64,000 bases of DNA, from positions 1,240,001-1,304,000 of the forward strand of contig NZ_CP158281.1 of NCBI RefSeq assembly GCF_040256645.1, read 5' to 3'. A model generated the notes under the pieces. That model saw only the letters and a list, made by a program, of their open reading frames with translations. It made no database searches and was not told the origin of the DNA. The translations under genes were made by a program, and so were the position numbers. This document shows positions 17,732 through 26,878 of the stretch, in pieces. The first letter of the stretch is position 1; each line of letters starts with the position of its first letter. The DNA is from Brevibacterium sp. CBA3109. GTDB taxonomy: Bacteria > Actinomycetota > Actinomycetes > Actinomycetales > Brevibacteriaceae.

Positions 17732-18883
17732 ATGGAACCAGTAGATGTCGTGAATAGGCCGCTGTCGACACCCACCCTTGGGCAGGAATCAAGGGCTGAG
17801 GTGCTCGAACAGAGGCGAGCTAATCGCGGTACCGATAAGCAGGAGTTCACCAGCGACTTCAGCGCGCTGATGGCGCAGGTCAAAGAGGCCGGTCTGCTCG
17901 CTCGACGCCCGGGTTGGAACACTCTGCGCTTCGTCCTCCTCGGACTCTCCTACGTCGTTGCCTTCGCAATGCTCTTCCTCATCGGCGAAAGCTGGTGGCA
18001 GATGGCCACAGCAGTCGTCTTCGGAATCCTCTTCACCCAGACGGCATATGTCGCCCACGACGCGGCGCACCGTCAGATCTTCACCAACGGTAAGGTCGGC
18101 GAGTGGGTTTCCACCATCGTCGGCAACCTGTTCATCGGTCTCAGCTACGGCTGGTGGCTGAAGAAGCACAACGCTCTCCACCACGCCAACCCGAACAAAG
18201 CCGGCGTCGACGGTGACATCGCACCGGGCGCCCTGATCTTCGACCCAGAAGATGCTCACGAACTCACCGGATTGCGGAAGTGGTTGGCCGCACACCAGGG
18301 CTGGTTCTTCTTCCCCCTGCTGACTCTGGCGGGCCTGCAGCTGCACGTGAACTCTGTGCAGGCGATCATCAAGGGACAGTCCTCGATCAAGCGCCGCTGG
18401 ATCGAAGGCATCCTCATCGCCATCCGCATCATCGGATTCCCCCTCATCGCCATCTGGGCCGCCGGCCCACTCATCGGCATCGTCTTCACGATCGTCCAGG
18501 TCATGGTCTTCGGACTGCATATGGGCGGTTCGTTCGCTCCCAACCACAAGGGACAGCCGATCGTTCCCAAGGACGTCAAGATCGACTTCCTGCGCCGCCA
18601 GACACTGATGTCACGCAACATCTCGGGCGGTCGCCCGATGGGCTTCCTCATGGGCGGACTGAACTACCAGATCGAACACCACCTGTTCCCCAGCATGCCC
18701 AGCGTCAACCTGCACAAGGTCCAGCCGATGGTCCGCGAATACTGTGCTCAGAAGGACATAAAATACACGGAGACAACGCTCTTCGAATCATTCGGCATCA
18801 TCGTCCGCTACCTCAACCGGGCCGGACTGGGCCAGGCCGACCCCTTCGACTGCCCGATCACCGCGCAGTTCCGCTCACGCTGA
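17732..18883 (+). CDS. membrane fatty acid desaturase
   Basis: A 383-aa di-iron integral membrane desaturase. The three histidine boxes are HDAAH (residues 109-113), HNALHH (146-151) and QIEHHLFP (from residue 313), the last with the Q-x2-HH form of front-end or omega-3-type desaturases. Hydrophobic segments surround the boxes (about 65-108, 200-215, 225-262). It inserts double bonds into acyl chains, adjusting membrane fluidity; regiospecificity is not readable. Placed directly after a DesK/DesR-like pair, so control by that system is a strong inference. The start at 17732 fits the family better than the GTG at 17693. A strong terminator follows. Confidence 0.92.
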   Translation: MEPVDVVNRPLSTPTLGQESRAEVLEQRRANRGTDKQEFTSDFSALMAQVKEAGLLARRPGWNTLRFVLLGLSYVVAFAMLFLIGESWWQMATAVVFGILFTQTAYVAHDAAHRQIFTNGKVGEWVSTIVGNLFIGLSYGWWLKKHNALHHANPNKAGVDGDIAPGALIFDPEDAHELTGLRKWLAAHQGWFFFPLLTLAGLQLHVNSVQAIIKGQSSIKRRWIEGILIAIRIIGFPLIAIWAAGPLIGIVFTIVQVMVFGLHMGGSFAPNHKGQPIVPKDVKIDFLRRQTLMSRNISGGRPMGFLMGGLNYQIEHHLFPSMPSVNLHKVQPMVREYCAQKDIKYTETTLFESFGIIVRYLNRAGLGQADPFDCPITAQFRSR

Positions 18884-18906
18884 CTTTCTCAGCATCGCTG
18901 GTTCTT

Positions 18907-18943
18907 CCGGCCAGGTCCGTCAACCCGGACCTGGCCGGTTTTT
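18907..18943 (+). terminator. Rho-independent terminator after the desaturase gene
   Basis: A perfect 13-bp stem (18907-18919 with 18926-18938), 6-nt loop TCAACC, followed by TTTTT. Confidence 0.95.
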
Positions 18944-19009
18944 CGTGCCCGGATTTCCTTCGTGCCAGGACAGGGGCATCGTGCCGGGGCAGTTGCTCGT
19001 ACCGGCTGC

Positions 19010-19837
19010 TCAGGTGAGGTCGTCGTGAACGCCTGTGACCCATTCAGCGTAGCGTTCGGCCGAGGTCGCCACCGCCTCTTTGGCTTCGGCCGAGATCGTC
19101 TGACCGAAGTTGCCGTACATCCGATCGAAGTCGAGGTCAGCCACCGAGGCTGCGATGCGTCGGACAACTCCGGCTGAGAGTGGCAGATAGTTGGGAAAGC
19201 TGCGCATGAACGTCACCCAGCCCGATCTGGCCACCGGCGCGATCGAGTCTCCACTGAGCATGACGCCTCGGCCGTCCTGGCCAGTCCACAGGGCCACAGC
19301 ACTGCCGGGGAAATGGCCTCCCGTGCGCACCAAGCGGACCCCGGGAACGGGCTCGGCAACATGGTAGTAGCGCCAGATGTTCGGGCCCTCGCGCTGGACC
19401 CAGTTCGCGTCTGCACGGCAGACGAAGATCGGGGCATCGTCGAAAGCCGCACTCCACTCCAGCTGCAGACCGAACATGTGAGGATGACTGGCCGCGATGG
19501 CGTGAACACCGCCGAGGTCTGAGACTGCGGCGATGACGTCCTCGTCGATGTAGGGCGGGACGTCGAAGAGCAGATTGCCGTGTTCGGTCTGCGCCAGATA
19601 GCACGTCTGCCCGATGCCCAGCTTCGGTTCCACACGCAGAGCGTAGAGACCTGGTTCGCGCTCGATGATGGAGACGCTGTGGTGTTCGGATTCGAGTTCT
19701 TCGCGCGTCGTCCAGTCCTGCCCCGAGGCTGGCAGCCACTGGCGCTCATCCGAGCAGATCGGACACACCTCCGGTGGAGGCGTGCTCGTCTCGACACCGC
19801 ACGTCCGGCAGATCGTCACGTTCGTCAGTGCTGTCAT
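19010..19837 (-). CDS. MBL-fold protein with N-terminal zinc ribbon, degenerate active site
   Basis: A 275-aa protein. The N-terminus has a four-cysteine ribbon (CRTCG ... CPICSDERQW, residues about 10-33) followed by a metallo-beta-lactamase-like fold: GQTCYLAQTEHGNLLFD strand pair, SHPHMFG, GGHFPGSAVALW and GVMLSGDSI. The canonical HxHxDH zinc motif is reduced to SHPHMFG, so two-metal hydrolase activity is doubtful, though the later HFPGS histidine and SGD aspartate remain. A hydrolase or substrate-binding role cannot be assigned. The gene stands alone, convergent with the desaturase. Confidence 0.75.
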   Translation of the reverse strand: MTALTNVTICRTCGVETSTPPPEVCPICSDERQWLPASGQDWTTREELESEHHSVSIIEREPGLYALRVEPKLGIGQTCYLAQTEHGNLLFDVPPYIDEDVIAAVSDLGGVHAIAASHPHMFGLQLEWSAAFDDAPIFVCRADANWVQREGPNIWRYYHVAEPVPGVRLVRTGGHFPGSAVALWTGQDGRGVMLSGDSIAPVARSGWVTFMRSFPNYLPLSAGVVRRIAASVADLDFDRMYGNFGQTISAEAKEAVATSAERYAEWVTGVHDDLT

Positions 19838-19956
19838 CGGTGTGCACCTCCTGCACCTGAGGATAGTCCTCGAGTGCAGGTGGGGCCAGGTGACAGGTAG
19901 CAGGTGTCGCGTGTCCCTCGATCATCGGCTCCACGTCGTCGTGGAAAACCTAGAGA

Positions 19957-21216
19957 TCAGCCCGCAGCAGCCCGCTTCTTCGCGTGAGCCTTGAGGTGCC
20001 CGACGAGGATGAGAACGATGCCCAAGGCGAACCAGCCGACGAGTACCCACCATTGCATCGCCATGGGTGCATTCGGGAAGTAGGACAGGTCTCGGAGAAG
20101 GGTCCCCGACGCGCCCGGGACGAAGAACTGGCCGATGTCTCCCCAAGCCCCTGCGAGGAACTCCTTCGGCACTTGGAGCGACGCGATCGGGTTGCCGATG
20201 AACATTGTGAGCACCGCGCCGATCGCAATGCCGCCCGGGCCTATCAGTGAGACGAAGCCGTTGATGAGTGCCGCCGTTGCCGCTACGGCAAGGCCGGCAG
20301 CCAGCACGTTGAGCCCGAAATTGCCCTGCAGAATGCCGAACCACGACTGCAGAACGAGGGTCAAGGCAAGGCCGCCGATTGCGCCGTAGGCGACAACCGC
20401 GACAGCACGCATGCGGCGTGAGTGGACGATCATGCTGGTGAGCACACCGCCGACGATTCCACCGATGGTCAGGGGCAGACCGGCGATCGCAAGACCGGCA
20501 CCGGTGGAGTCGTTTTCGTTGAGCGGGACGACGTCCGTGACCGTAACCTCAGGAACTTCCACTGCCGAGGCGTCTGGGGTCTGTGCCTGGTCGCCCGGGT
20601 TGCCCCCGGGGTTGTCCCCTGGTGCGCCGGGGTTGGCCTGGGGCCCGGCAGGCGACTGAGCGGCAGCAGCGAGTGCGTCCTGCATCTGCTTCATTCCATC
20701 CTGCATGCCCGAGATCGCCTGCTTGTCGATCTTCTGCTGCATCTGAGTGGCGATCCCATTGAGCTGCTGGGCAACTGGAGGGGAGGCAGCGGTCGAGGTG
20801 AGAATCTCGGGGTCGTCGCCAAACACGAATGCTCCGTAGGCCTCACGGTCACGAATGAGCTGCCCTGCCTCGGCGCGGGAGTCGACCTTCTTGAGATCGA
20901 GCATCCCGTCGGGAACGTTGGCCGTGATCTGATCGATCTGCTCCTGATCGCCGACGGCCGCAATAGGAAGATCCTTGGGATCAGATGTGACGGTCGGCCA
21001 GCTGAACGCGAGCAAGATGACCGTGACGATGGCCGCGGCGAAGACAGCGGCGAGCAGAGCCTGTTTGATGCTGGGCTTCCGTGCACTTGTGTCGGCAGCG
21101 ACAGCGGATCCGGGGTCGGACATGGCTGCGTTGGCCGCGTTCTCGCTGCTGACAGTGTTCTTGCTGCCGCGGCCATTCTCTGCGCCGTCCGAGGTGGTGA
21201 GGAGTCTCGCCTGCAT
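19957..21216 (-). CDS. ABC-2-like / YhgE-type membrane transport protein
   Basis: A 419-aa membrane protein: one N-terminal helix (about residues 50-75), a large extracytoplasmic domain (about 80-240) with a Met/Gln-rich helix and a Pro/Gly/Asn-rich stretch (PGAPGDNPGGNPG), then about five C-terminal helices. The topology, one helix, large soluble domain, five helices, matches ABC-2 type permeases of the YhgE/Pip or efflux type; no ATPase gene is adjacent. Divergent from a TetR regulator with two inverted palindromic sites between them, so TetR-controlled efflux or export is the likely role. The substrate is unknown. Confidence 0.65.
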   Translation of the reverse strand: MQARLLTTSDGAENGRGSKNTVSSENAANAAMSDPGSAVAADTSARKPSIKQALLAAVFAAAIVTVILLAFSWPTVTSDPKDLPIAAVGDQEQIDQITANVPDGMLDLKKVDSRAEAGQLIRDREAYGAFVFGDDPEILTSTAASPPVAQQLNGIATQMQQKIDKQAISGMQDGMKQMQDALAAAAQSPAGPQANPGAPGDNPGGNPGDQAQTPDASAVEVPEVTVTDVVPLNENDSTGAGLAIAGLPLTIGGIVGGVLTSMIVHSRRMRAVAVVAYGAIGGLALTLVLQSWFGILQGNFGLNVLAAGLAVAATAALINGFVSLIGPGGIAIGAVLTMFIGNPIASLQVPKEFLAGAWGDIGQFFVPGASGTLLRDLSYFPNAPMAMQWWVLVGWFALGIVLILVGHLKAHAKKRAAAG

Positions 21217-21234
21217 GCCTGTCCAATCATTGAA

Positions 21235-21290
21235 AACGAATGCTCGTTCTTTTTACTCTGTCGAGTACGATATATCAAGAATGGTCATTC
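21235..21290. promoter_or_regulatory. paired TetR-type operators in a divergent promoter
   Basis: Site A at 21235-21248 (AACGA-ATGC-TCGTT) and site B at 21279-21290 (GAATG-GT-CATTC). Read on opposite strands, the sites with flanks agree at about 14 of 18 positions (CATTCGTTTT shared core). They occupy the 89 bp between the membrane protein start (21216, leftward) and the TetR start (21306, rightward). Confidence 0.75.
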
Positions 21291-21305
21291 GTTTTTGGGG
21301 GTTTG

Positions 21306-21908
21306 GTGCCGAAGGTCACGGACGAACACAGGGAAGCCATGCGCGCTCGCATCCAGGATGCCGCGCTCGCATGCTTCTTTCGCAAGAGTTTTTCGGGTAC
21401 CTCGATGGCCGACATCATCAAGGAGGCGGGACTTTCCGCCGGGGCTGTCTATGTCTATTACTCGTCGAAGGCGGAGCTTACGCTCGATGCCGGCAAGCGG
21501 ATCATGGAAGAGCGTGCGGCCGAATTGCAGGACTTCGGTGCAGCAGAAGAGGTTCCACCTCCGCAGCAGGTCTTCCGCCAGCTTCTGGACACGATCCTCC
21601 ACGACACCCCTTTCGCCCCACTGCTGCTGCAGGTGTGGGGGGAGGCATCGCATTCCCCCGACTTCGCTAAGGTCGCCGCCGAGGTATACGAGGATCTCAT
21701 CGGGCGCTTCGCGTCCTATCTGAGTGTGTACTTCCACCGGGGTGCGGGGCTGACTGAAGATGTCGCACAGGCCAGGGCGAATCAGCTCGCACCGGCGGTC
21801 CTGGCTGTCATGCAGGGCGCCATTGTCCAGACCGCGATATTCGGCGACGGTTCGCACGCGCGGATCACGAGTGCTGTCGAAGCGCTACTTGCTGAGCTCG
21901 TGGACTGA
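21306..21908 (+). CDS. TetR/AcrR-family transcriptional regulator
   Basis: A 200-aa regulator. N-terminal HTH at about residues 8-55 (ARIQDAALACFFRKSFSGTSMADIIKEAGLSAGAVYVYYSSK) and a variable ligand-binding C-terminal half. The GTG at 21306 after a GGGG run is preferred; an upstream frame-open start at 21240 would run through the operator-like palindromes. It probably represses itself and the divergent membrane protein. Confidence 0.88.
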   Translation: MPKVTDEHREAMRARIQDAALACFFRKSFSGTSMADIIKEAGLSAGAVYVYYSSKAELTLDAGKRIMEERAAELQDFGAAEEVPPPQQVFRQLLDTILHDTPFAPLLLQVWGEASHSPDFAKVAAEVYEDLIGRFASYLSVYFHRGAGLTEDVAQARANQLAPAVLAVMQGAIVQTAIFGDGSHARITSAVEALLAELVD

Positions 21909-22024
21909 GGCGCTGCGGCGTTCGGCCCCGTGGGCTGAGGCTGGTCTGGGGCCGCATAGCTCTGCCTTGAGCCTGCCCAACTGCACATACGAAACGGAAC
22001 GTAGTGTTGCGTAAGTCACCATGA

Positions 22025-22639
22025 GTGTGCCACGACACACATAAGACGCAAGCCACACCTAATGGCCGACCGCTCGACGACGAGCTGACCGGACGAGTGC
22101 TCAACGAAGTGCGCGAGGCTCTCGGCGATGAGGGTTTCGTCAATCTCAAGATTGAGAAGGTCGCCGCTGCCGTCGGCTGTGACAAGACAACGATCTATCG
22201 TCGCTGGCCGACCAAGGCTGAGTTCGTGGCGGCGGCAATTCTCGATGGGGTCGACCCCGGTGAAACACCGGATACGGGTGACGTCGTCGAGGGCCTAGTC
22301 GAACATGCTTGGCAGCACGTCCGGAACTTCAAACACGACGGGCAGCTCACGCCTACACACAACCGCACACTCCTGGCGATGTTCGATGCTGAGGTCATTC
22401 CACTCATCGAGGCGCGCTACATGAAGAAGCGTCACGCGATGGGCCGGGAGATTTTGGACCGTGCCGTTGCCCGTGGACAGGCGAGCAGCAGTCTCGATCA
22501 GGATCTGATCATCGACACCATAGCCGGGCTGACTCTGTTCCGTCTCTCGCTCAAACCCGACGCCAGAGTTCACAGCGATGCCGAGCTCAAGGATTCCCAC
22601 CGAAAACTGGTGCGGTCCCTGGTCGCGTCCCCGGACTGA
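22025..22639 (+). CDS. TetR/AcrR-family transcriptional regulator
   Basis: A 204-aa TetR-type regulator with HTH at about residues 20-68 (LKIEKVAAAVGCDKTTIYRRWPTKAEF) and a C-terminal TetR_C-like helical domain. GTG start at 22025 lies within a GTGTG...CACAC palindrome, so a slightly later start is possible. The next gene in the same direction is a truncated MFS transporter relic, likely its former partner or target. Confidence 0.85.
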   Translation: MCHDTHKTQATPNGRPLDDELTGRVLNEVREALGDEGFVNLKIEKVAAAVGCDKTTIYRRWPTKAEFVAAAILDGVDPGETPDTGDVVEGLVEHAWQHVRNFKHDGQLTPTHNRTLLAMFDAEVIPLIEARYMKKRHAMGREILDRAVARGQASSSLDQDLIIDTIAGLTLFRLSLKPDARVHSDAELKDSHRKLVRSLVASPD

Positions 22640-22668
22640 CGTCGCCCCACCGGACTGACTTCGCCCCA
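22631..22668. repeat. 19-bp tandem duplication across the TetR stop codon
   Basis: Two copies (22631-22649 and 22650-22668) differing at one position; the stop codon (22637-22639) is in the first copy. A partial third copy follows. Confidence 0.8.
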
Positions 22669-22842
22669 CCGGGCTGCGCCTGGTTCGCGAATCGCAACCC
22701 GGCCAGCGAATCATCTGTGAGACCCCAAGCCCTTCAGATGCCTCACAAATTGCGCCACCTCTTTGTCCAAACTCATACACCCCAAATGACACGGCACTGC
22801 TGCCGTGCCTTAGACGAGCAATCCTGAAAGAAAGGAATCAGT

Positions 22843-23157
22843 GTGTCCATGACTCCGACTTCACTGGTAGACAATTCACAGAAACGCGTGCTGGCGGTCG
22901 TCGGCTTCCTCGTCTTCGTCGAATTCTCCAGCGGTTTCCTGCAGGGCTACTATGTGCCGCTGTTGGACAATATCCGTGACCACCTCGGCGTCACTGATGC
23001 CTCGATCGCCTGGTTCATCACCGTACAGACACTGGCGGCAGGCGTGTGTGCCGATTCTTGCCAAACTCGGTGACATCTTCGGCCATAGGCGAATGCTGCG
23101 GATCGGAATCATCTCCGTGCTTGTGGGCACCGTGCTTGTGGCGCTCGCCTCGATGCG
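22843..23157 (+). pseudogene. MFS transporter, N-terminal fragment (frameshifted and truncated)
   Basis: Residues from the GTG at 22843 read as the first two helices of an MFS transporter (VLAVVGFLVFVEFSSGFLQGYY ... ASIAWFITVQTLAAG). At about 23045 the frame changes, and the homologous sequence continues one frame over (VPILAKLGDIFGHRRMLRIG), which is the MFS loop 2-3 signature and third helix. At about 23157 MFS similarity stops and amidase sequence begins. A good RBS (GAAAGGA) is still present. The gene is a relic of about one quarter of a transporter. Confidence 0.85.
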
Positions 23158-23664
23158 GCTCTGTCCGGCGTCGACGCCCTCGCCCTGCCGACATGGCCAG
23201 AACCTGCACCACCCTATGTGTTCACCGGCGGCACCCCGGAGGAGGAGTGGAATCTCACCGCAGCCTTCTGCGCCACAGGTCACCCATCGCTGGCACTGCC
23301 CATGGGATTGAACGAGCGTGGGCTGCCGCTGTCCCTGCAACTGGTGGGCCCTTTCGATGTGCAGTCCCCGAACCGCGGGAACTCGGTGATCCTCGACATC
23401 GGCGAGGCGTTCCAGGCCGGTACCGACCATCATCTGCACTTCGCACACATCGACCCCAGCGCACGTGTCGATGCAATACCCGATCCCGACGACAGATTCG
23501 CCGAGGCAGACGAGGGTAGCGACAACGGTGGGGGGACTCAGAATGATGGGGGCAGCGGGTACGATCGTCTGCCCAACGCTCTCCAGGCGTTGAACATTGA
23601 GTTCGAGGCAGCCGACATCGCCACACTGCACTCGCTGTCTCACCTCATCGGCAACCTGAGCTGA
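23158..23664 (+). pseudogene. amidase (GatA-type) C-terminal fragment
   Basis: Starts abruptly inside an amidase-signature family protein: LSGVDALALPTWPEPAP, then TAAFCATGHPSLALPMGLN and GLPLSLQLVGP, which are the conserved C-terminal elements of the amidase fold. The Ser-cisSer-Lys catalytic core that should precede it is missing. The remaining frame is open to the stop at 23664, with an unusual acidic Gly/Asp-rich insert near 23500-23560. Joined directly to the MFS fragment, so an internal deletion removed the 3' part of the transporter and the 5' part of the amidase. Confidence 0.82.
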
Positions 23665-23768
23665 TCCCTCACGGGAACTCTCGGGAACAGAGACCACAAC
23701 ACGCCGAAAACGACACACACAATCTCCACCACAGATCACATCATCTCCGCCACAGAAGAGGAACCACC

Positions 23769-24959
23769 ATGTCGACTGATTTCAAGACAGAGGCGCTGTC
23801 CCTGACCACCGAGCTGCGTGACCTGCGCCGTGAGCTTCACCGCAATCCTGAGCTGGGGTTGGAGCTGCCCTTCACTCAGCAGAAGATCCTTGATGCCCTC
23901 GAGGGTCTGCCGCTGGAGATCGCGACGGGTACCGGTCTCAGCTCGGTCATCGCTGTGCTCCGCGGTGGCAAGCCCGGCCCCACGGTTCTGCTGCGCGGAG
24001 ACATGGATGCCCTGCCCGTCACCGAGGCCACAGGTCTCGACTTCGCATCGATCAACGGAAACATGCACGCCTGCGGCCATGATCTGCACGTGACGGGTCT
24101 CGTCGGTGCGGCCAAACTGCTGTCCGCGCACCAGGCCGAACTTGCCGGTACCGTTGCCTTCATGTTCCAGCCCGGCGAAGAGGGACTGGGCGGAGCGAAG
24201 AGCATGCTCGAGGAAGGAATGTTCGAGTCCATCGGCACGACACCCGATGCCGCCTACGCGATCCACGTCGCTCCCGGCGTTCCCGGTACCTTCGTCAGCC
24301 GCCCAGGCACCATCATGGCCGGAGCCAACACTCTCCATGTGACGATGCACGGCAAGGGCGGGCACAGCTCACGCCCCGAGGACTCCACCGATCCCATTCG
24401 TCCGCTCATGGAGTTCGGACAGGCCCTGTATTCGATGATCACCGGAACGTTCAGCGTATTCGACCCCATCGTCGCCGAGGTGACTCAGCTCGAGGCCGGC
24501 AACGCCGTCAACATCATCCCCCCGACAGCGAAGCTCGGTGCCTCCGTGCGCACGCTGTCGACCGAGACCACGAAGAAGTTCCCCAAAGCCGCGACCCGCT
24601 TGGCCGAATCGATCGCGGCTGCACACGGATGCACCGCCGGGGTGGTGTGGAACGAGCAGTATCCTGTGACGATCAACGATGCGGACGAAACCGAGTTCGT
24701 CGCGGCGACGCTCAGGGAGACTTTCGGCGCTGACCGCTACGTACAGGCACCCGATCCGATCATGGGCTCCGAGGACTTCTCCTTCGTGCTCAATGAGGTG
24801 CCCGGTGCGTTCATCTTCCTCTTCATCTCCCCGGACGACATCGATCCTACGACGGCTGCGACGAACCACTCGCCTGAGGTCCTCTTCGATGACGCATACC
24901 TGCCGGACCAGGCTGCGGCGCTGGCCACCCTTGCATGGGAGCGGTCTCTGCGAGGCTGA
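23769..24959 (+). CDS. M20 family amidohydrolase (hippurate hydrolase / IAA-amino acid hydrolase-like)
   Basis: A 396-aa M20D amidohydrolase: RRELHRNPELGLELPFT near residue 25, LLRGDMDALPVTE, MHACGHDLHVTGLVGAA with metal ligands near residue 105, MFQPGEEGLGGAKSML, and the late GSEDFSFVL ligand motif. It releases amino acids from N-acyl or N-benzoyl conjugates. The start has AGAAGAGGA upstream. The degraded MFS/amidase genes immediately before it suggest that it was once part of an uptake-and-hydrolysis cluster and alone remains intact. Confidence 0.9.
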   Translation: MSTDFKTEALSLTTELRDLRRELHRNPELGLELPFTQQKILDALEGLPLEIATGTGLSSVIAVLRGGKPGPTVLLRGDMDALPVTEATGLDFASINGNMHACGHDLHVTGLVGAAKLLSAHQAELAGTVAFMFQPGEEGLGGAKSMLEEGMFESIGTTPDAAYAIHVAPGVPGTFVSRPGTIMAGANTLHVTMHGKGGHSSRPEDSTDPIRPLMEFGQALYSMITGTFSVFDPIVAEVTQLEAGNAVNIIPPTAKLGASVRTLSTETTKKFPKAATRLAESIAAAHGCTAGVVWNEQYPVTINDADETEFVAATLRETFGADRYVQAPDPIMGSEDFSFVLNEVPGAFIFLFISPDDIDPTTAATNHSPEVLFDDAYLPDQAAALATLAWERSLRG

Positions 24960-25023
24960 CCGACTCGGGATAGAGCGGAGTGCTGGTCTGAGGTCAGGGC
25001 AGTGCGGGGCAGGTGGTTTCGGG

Positions 25024-25761
25024 TCAGACGGTGTCGCCGTCTTCGTCGACCGAGTGGACCTGATCCTCGCGCATGCTCACCTTGTCGACGCCGGACAGTT
25101 CCATCAGCGACGGTGTGAGCATATGCAGGGGTGGTTTGCCCTCGAACTTCACATCGATCTGGACCATGCGCACTCCGTCCTCGGATTCGAAGCGTTTGGA
25201 ATCGACGATCGTGTTCGAGTAGCCCATGGTGCCGGCCACAGCGAGGATATCGCGGAGGACCCCAGAACCGTCCTTGTAGGTGATGCGCAGCAGTTTGCGG
25301 TGATCGCTGTCGGGGATCTGCCGGATCAGGGGAGCGATGACGAACAACGTCAGCAGGTGGAGCGCAGTGAGCATCATAGCCAAGGACAGCATTCCCGCTC
25401 CGCAGGCCATGCCGACGGCAGCCGTCACCCATACGGTGGCGGCTGTAGTGAGTCCGCGCACCATGTTCCGGCCCTTGAAGATCACACCAGCACCCAGGAA
25501 GCCCACGCCTGAGACGATCTGCGCCGCGATCCTCGACGGATCCAAGCGGATGTCATTCTCGAGCACACCGGCGAACCCGTAGGCGGAGACCAACGTGAAC
25601 GCACATGTACCGATGCCCACGAGAACGTGGGTGCGATAGCCCGCGCTCTTCTGCCGAAACTGCCGTTCGAATCCGATCAGCGAGCACAGGACGAAGCTGG
25701 CCAGGAGCAACTCGGCCTGGATGAGGCCGGTCGGACCGAAGAAGTCGATGTGTGAACCCAT
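25024..25761 (-). CDS. MgtC/SapB family protein
   Basis: A 245-aa protein with an N-terminal MgtC membrane domain: conserved LIGFERQFRQKSAGYRTH, RIAAQIVSGVGFLGAGVIF and GLTTAATVWVTAAVGMACG, with four to five helices. The C-terminal about 90 aa is an ACT-like soluble domain (KDGSGVLRDILAVAGTMGY). Members are linked to Mg2+ limitation and membrane potential. The start at 25761 (AGGAGG upstream) replaces a longer frame to 25857. Confidence 0.88.
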   Translation of the reverse strand: MGSHIDFFGPTGLIQAELLLASFVLCSLIGFERQFRQKSAGYRTHVLVGIGTCAFTLVSAYGFAGVLENDIRLDPSRIAAQIVSGVGFLGAGVIFKGRNMVRGLTTAATVWVTAAVGMACGAGMLSLAMMLTALHLLTLFVIAPLIRQIPDSDHRKLLRITYKDGSGVLRDILAVAGTMGYSNTIVDSKRFESEDGVRMVQIDVKFEGKPPLHMLTPSLMELSGVDKVSMREDQVHSVDEDGDTV

Positions 25762-26003
25762 AGTCCTCCTGACTGTATCCCCATCGTTCGTTCCATCGGA
25801 ATCGTGTGCATCTGAGTCTCGGAACATCTGACGCATCGGAAGCAGCCAAACGATCACACGGCGGAATGAGGCGTCAGCCCGTCACCCGCGGTGGCGGCCG
25901 TGTATTCGGTCGAACCTGTGACGTCACCCGAGGTCGCTATCCGTCGATGCCGCTTTCTCTGGGCTGTGTCTCCGGTCTGACTGGTGCCGCCGTGGGGTCT
26001 GGA

Positions 26004-26753
26004 TCAGTCGCAGCCCTCGGGGCCGCACACTGCGCCATCGCGGAAGGTCTCGTCGTCACCCTTGTCTGAGGTGGCATCGTCCGCGCCCGATCCGGCCCCG
26101 GCGAGCACGGTGAGGTTCTGGCTTTCATCCCACGCGGTCTCGAGGGCCTGGGCGAAGACCTCGGGCGACTGGGCGCCGGAGATTCCGTACTTTCGGTTGA
26201 TGACGAAGAACGGGACTCCAGTGGCGCCAAGTGCCTGAGCCTCGGCGATGTCGGCTTTGACCTCGGCGGTGTATTCGTCGCTGGAGAGGACTCGACGAGT
26301 TTCATCGTCGTCGATGCCAACCGTCTGTGCCACCGCGGCGAGATAATCGACGTCACCGATGTTGCGGCCCTTTTCGAAGTGCCCGGACAGCAACTCCTCC
26401 TTGACCTGGTTCATGACCCCGTGGGTCTTGGCCAGGTGGAGGAAGCGGTGAGCGGTGAAGCTGTTGGCGACGACGATGGCATCGAAGTCGTAGTCCAGCC
26501 CCTCACCAGCAGCCTGCTGAGTGACGTGGTCGAACATCTGCCGAACCTGATCGGCAGGCATGCCCTTGGCCTGACTGAGGTATTCGGTCTCTGTGCCCGC
26601 ATAGTGGTCGGGCAGGCTCGGGTCGAGCTGGTAGCTGCGCCACTCGACCTCGACGTCGTCCTTATGTGCGAAGCCGTCCAGGGCGGTCTCGAAGCGACGT
26701 TTTCCGATGAAGCACCAGGGGCAGGCGATATCCGACCAGATTTCAATCCTCAT
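26004..26753 (-). CDS. DsbA-family oxidoreductase, FrnE-like
   Basis: A 249-aa thioredoxin-fold protein. N-terminal MRIEIWSDIACPWCFIGKRRFE carries the CPWC redox motif at residues 11-14; the helical insertion and the cis-Pro region GATGVPFFVINRKYGISGAQ are typical of the FrnE/2-hydroxychromene isomerase branch. No signal peptide, so cytoplasmic. An acidic tail ends with CGPEGC. The start at 26753 fits the family N-terminus; the open frame continues to 26804. Confidence 0.9.
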   Translation of the reverse strand: MRIEIWSDIACPWCFIGKRRFETALDGFAHKDDVEVEWRSYQLDPSLPDHYAGTETEYLSQAKGMPADQVRQMFDHVTQQAAGEGLDYDFDAIVVANSFTAHRFLHLAKTHGVMNQVKEELLSGHFEKGRNIGDVDYLAAVAQTVGIDDDETRRVLSSDEYTAEVKADIAEAQALGATGVPFFVINRKYGISGAQSPEVFAQALETAWDESQNLTVLAGAGSGADDATSDKGDDETFRDGAVCGPEGCD

Positions 26754-26878
26754 GGCAGTTTGAACCCGGAGTTCGTGCGGGTTATTCCCCGGTCTCATCC
26801 ACACCGAAAACCGTCATCTCTGGGCTCGGTGACGGCGAGGTAGACGAAGCCGAGACGTCCCGAGGGAATGGAAGTGTC

